From Elusimicrobia bacterium RIFOXYA2_FULL_39_19 (GTDB lineage: Bacteria > Elusimicrobiota > Endomicrobiia > CG1-02-37-114 > XYA2-FULL-39-19): 64,000 nt of DNA. The stretch covers positions 25,633-89,632 of the forward strand of contig MGVC01000078.1 of assembly GCA_001800285.1 (NCBI GenBank), given 5' to 3'. Both the position numbers and the translations under genes were made by a program. Below, one piece after another: positions 61,559 through 64,000 of the stretch (positions are counted from its first letter, which is position 1; each line of letters starts with the position of its first letter). The notes under the pieces were generated by a model. The model did no database searches, had not been told where the DNA came from, and saw only the letters and a list, made by a program, of their open reading frames with translations.

Positions 61559-63700
61559 TTATTTTTGTGCCTGGCTTTGCTGGTAGCGGGCTATGGCAAG
61601 ATATTTTCTGGCTTCTTCATACCCGGGCTCTATGGCAACAGCTGTTTCCAGCTCACGGATTACATTAAGCCAGTCTTTACGTTTCCAGTAAACAACTGAT
61701 TTATTAAAATACGCTTTTGTCATTGACGGATAAATATCTATGGCATTGGAATAATACTGCAGGGATTTATTATCATTGTTGAGCCGTTCCTGTGTAATAC
61801 CCATATTGATATATAATTCCCCAAGGTCACGCTTTATAGAATTTCTTACCTCCTCAAGGGTATTGTATTGTTTAGCCAGCTCTACCTGATACTTATAAAT
61901 GCCTTCCGCGACCGAATAATACTTCATGGCGTTTGCATAATCGCCTTTATCAAAATAAATGTATCCCAGATGAAATGCGCTGACAGGAAATTTATTATTG
62001 TAAGCCAGCGCTGTTAAAAATTCTTTCTGCGCTTGCAGATATTTCTTTTTTATCATGTAGAAATATCCGGCTCTGTGCCTGGATTTTGAGTAATCTTCTA
62101 TCAAATCAGGAGTAAAGAATTCCTTATACTCAAAATAACTGTATTTCCCGCGGTAGCAGTAAAGCTCATCCATTATGTTATAAGCAGACATTTCTTTTTT
62201 CTGTTCAGATACAAAAGCCAGCAAACCGTTTGGCGTAACTGATAATCTACTAAAACCTGCCAGCTCTGCATCCGTAGATACCAGAACATTTCTTTTCGGG
62301 TTTAATCTCACCAAATTCAGCCAGTCATCTTCATTGCGCAGCGGCCCTACATAGGCATCAGGATAACCTTTGCGCATCATTTCCTCATACCACAGGGAGC
62401 CTGACAAACCCTGCCCCAGCACTATGGAATCACGGTTATGCTTAAGCACAAGCTGCCTAAACCACAGAGAAAACAACTGCACATCTTCCTTTAATACGCT
62501 TATGCTTCCCGGACCGGCGGATAAAAACGTGTTTCTGGCAAAATCATATGTAAAGTAGTTATTTCTTTTGTTTAAATCTTTGAAATTCTGTGCAAAGTTT
62601 ATAATTACAAACATGTACATCAGCGCTATTATTGCGTTTTTAAAAACCGGCAATTTCAGCTGTACCAGCTCAAACAAATATACTGTGCCGTAAATCATAA
62701 AATAAACATAAATCAGGTTGGGCAATAGAAAGTGCGCTTCCAGAATAGCCAGTGCGTGCGTGTTTGGCGGCATATTACCCAGGTAAATAAATACCGGGCA
62801 GGAAATAATAAATGCGGTTATTAAAGCAATAAATACCGGCCGGTATGCTTTATAAGTTTTATACATACCCAGCATTCCTAAAGGCAAACCTATAAAACCA
62901 AACCCGTAAAACAAATGTTTAAAGTAAAACAGCATGCCTGCCGGGAAGTTTTCACCTTTGGCGTACTGGGTAGAAAGCAAATCCAGTGTGCTGCCGTGTG
63001 ATTTTCTGGAAATTGTATCATAAAGTTTCTGCAGTGTAGCGGGATGGTTCCAGTCTATTACAGGAAACTGCGCTGAACGGACCGGCAGGTAAAAAAACAC
63101 AGAAAAACCGGCAAAAAACAGTAATACGGCAGTAATAATATTATGAAACCTTACATTTTTGCCAAAAAACAGAAAAGTTAAAAAGAAACCCGGCAGTATA
63201 AGCAGTAAATCCATTCTGTTGCCCAGGGCAAGTCCTGCAATAAAAGAAAACAGGTACATCAGCCTGGCGTTTTTGTTTTCCAGCCACTTAAAGTATATAT
63301 AGCATATCAGCGCGGCAAAAAAGGTATTGAGTGTATACATCTCTGAAACCACAGACAGGTACCATTGCAGGTATGAAAATGCCAGCAGTAAAACCGGTCC
63401 AAGCACATAATTTCCTGAAAATTGCTTTCTAAAAGACAGGTAAATAAACAACAGCGTTAATATGGAGGCAAAAGCAGATAAAACATTTGCTTTATAAGCA
63501 GAATTGCCGAAAGGCATTAAAAGGTTGAATGTTTTTCCTGTTATAATGTAGAGCGGATAACCCGGCGGGTGTGCTACACCAAGCGTTTGAATAACCGACA
63601 CCATTTCACCAGAATCACGGTAAGGCGCCATGGCAGGAAATAAGGTATATAAATAGATACCGAATATTACTAATAACAATCCTGTTAACTTAAAATTCAT
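61559..63700 (-). CDS. DUF2723 (TMEM260-like) membrane protein with C-terminal TPR
   Basis: A 713-residue protein. The N-terminal DUF2723 membrane region (about 1-365) has the hallmark YRDSGEMVSVIQTLGVAHPP with Asp/Glu in the first loop and HPPGYPLY. A periplasmic segment (about 380-510) follows, then three to four TPRs (about 540-700; VSAFHLGYIYFDKGDYANA, LYINMGITQERLNND). The eukaryotic relative TMEM260 is an O-mannosyltransferase, so sugar transfer to exported proteins is plausible. The TPR may recruit substrates. Confidence 0.85.
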   Translation of the reverse strand: MNFKLTGLLLVIFGIYLYTLFPAMAPYRDSGEMVSVIQTLGVAHPPGYPLYIITGKTFNLLMPFGNSAYKANVLSAFASILTLLFIYLSFRKQFSGNYVLGPVLLLAFSYLQWYLSVVSEMYTLNTFFAALICYIYFKWLENKNARLMYLFSFIAGLALGNRMDLLLILPGFFLTFLFFGKNVRFHNIITAVLLFFAGFSVFFYLPVRSAQFPVIDWNHPATLQKLYDTISRKSHGSTLDLLSTQYAKGENFPAGMLFYFKHLFYGFGFIGLPLGMLGMYKTYKAYRPVFIALITAFIISCPVFIYLGNMPPNTHALAILEAHFLLPNLIYVYFMIYGTVYLFELVQLKLPVFKNAIIALMYMFVIINFAQNFKDLNKRNNYFTYDFARNTFLSAGPGSISVLKEDVQLFSLWFRQLVLKHNRDSIVLGQGLSGSLWYEEMMRKGYPDAYVGPLRNEDDWLNLVRLNPKRNVLVSTDAELAGFSRLSVTPNGLLAFVSEQKKEMSAYNIMDELYCYRGKYSYFEYKEFFTPDLIEDYSKSRHRAGYFYMIKKKYLQAQKEFLTALAYNNKFPVSAFHLGYIYFDKGDYANAMKYYSVAEGIYKYQVELAKQYNTLEEVRNSIKRDLGELYINMGITQERLNNDNKSLQYYSNAIDIYPSMTKAYFNKSVVYWKRKDWLNVIRELETAVAIEPGYEEARKYLAIARYQQSQAQK

Positions 63701-64000
63701 AGGGTTTAATTGATCTGTGTATTATATTTTAGGAATTATTTATTGAAATTTCCTGTGATTTACGTATATTTTATTATACCAAATTAAGCTGCTTTCTTAA
63801 GCACAAACAAGATAATTTCTTTGCTTTCCTGCAAGCTTGTCTGTCATATTCAGGGCAAAGCAATCTATCATTATCCTGTCTTTGCGAGTATAACGAAGCA
63901 ATCAATATCCTGCCTTTGCGAATATAACGAAGCAATCTATCAATATCCTGTCATCTTCGGGCATTCCCCTAAATGTTTACAAAGACCCGGAGATCTATAT
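63701..64000. repeat. Upstream intergenic stretch with tandem 34-38 bp repeat
   Basis: No gene is visible in these 300 bases. Two units, ATCCTGTCTTTGCGAGTATA... (63873-63906) and ATCCTGCCTTTGCGAATATA... (63907-63944), are followed by a partial third. They contain AACGAAGCAATC, a common dispersed intergenic repeat style in bacteria (TTGCGAxxxxAACGAAGCAATC). A TATAAT at 63778-63773 on the minus strand could be the -10 of the DUF2723 gene. Confidence 0.5.

Overview
The window is AT-rich, densely packed bacterial DNA, and almost every gene lies on the minus strand. The cell was probably a diderm: there are three PorV/PorQ-like outer-membrane proteins, an FtsX/EnvC-like division pair and a divergent polysaccharide deacetylase. 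Large secreted fibronectin-III proteins end in FlgD-like/gliding-type C-terminal domains. The mix of ScpA/ScpB, LarB/LarC, DUF4175, DUF2723, PorV-like and FlgD-like CTD proteins fits an Elusimicrobia-like or FCB-neighbouring candidate phylum. No rRNA is present, so the phylum is an inference. I saw no tRNA gene and no CRISPR array.

Layout. 1-5583: a partial beta-propeller protein, a PorV-like protein, polA and trxB. 5794-20296: the most unusual region. A coiled-coil gene diverges from motA-motB-motB'. These converge on a minus-strand unit in which a 2329-residue surface protein, a PorV-TPR protein and a natural FliF-FliG fusion are consecutive. 20387-21881: an IS1202/ISNCY-like insertion sequence with a 17-bp target duplication, landed next to the promoter of that unit. 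21917-32520: accessory secretion region with a two-component pair, CTD proteins, a PorV protein, an abundant-looking secreted protein, a MerR-receiver fusion, and a cluster of hairpin repeats with a conserved ACGGGGGTA loop. 32685-50276: housekeeping genes in long overlapping strings (larC, larB, tsaD, deacetylase; ctpA, envC-like, ftsX, csaB, DUF5693, glgA, galT, scpB, scpA, trpS, site-2 protease, cca, CpXC protein). 50408-52406: receiver protein and hybrid sensor kinase. 52719-63700: peptidase-TPR, DUF4175 and envelope glycosyltransferases, including PMT-type and DUF2723 membrane enzymes.

How the genes may work together. The MotA channel, two MotB-like peptidoglycan anchors and a membrane-anchored FliG look like a stripped-down rotary motor without rod, hook or filament genes nearby. 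The FliG fusion directly follows genes for a giant secreted protein and an outer-membrane PorV-like protein. The leading hypothesis is therefore a flagellum-independent motor for moving or exporting surface adhesins, comparable in logic to gliding machines but built from flagellar switch parts. This is inference from domain content and gene order.

Non-coding structure is also rich. Short tandem arrays of 7- or 8-nt units follow several stop codons. There is a nested 180-bp inverted repeat, a 177-bp insert flanked by 17-bp direct repeats, and several clear sigma70-type promoters with a TTGACT-like -35.
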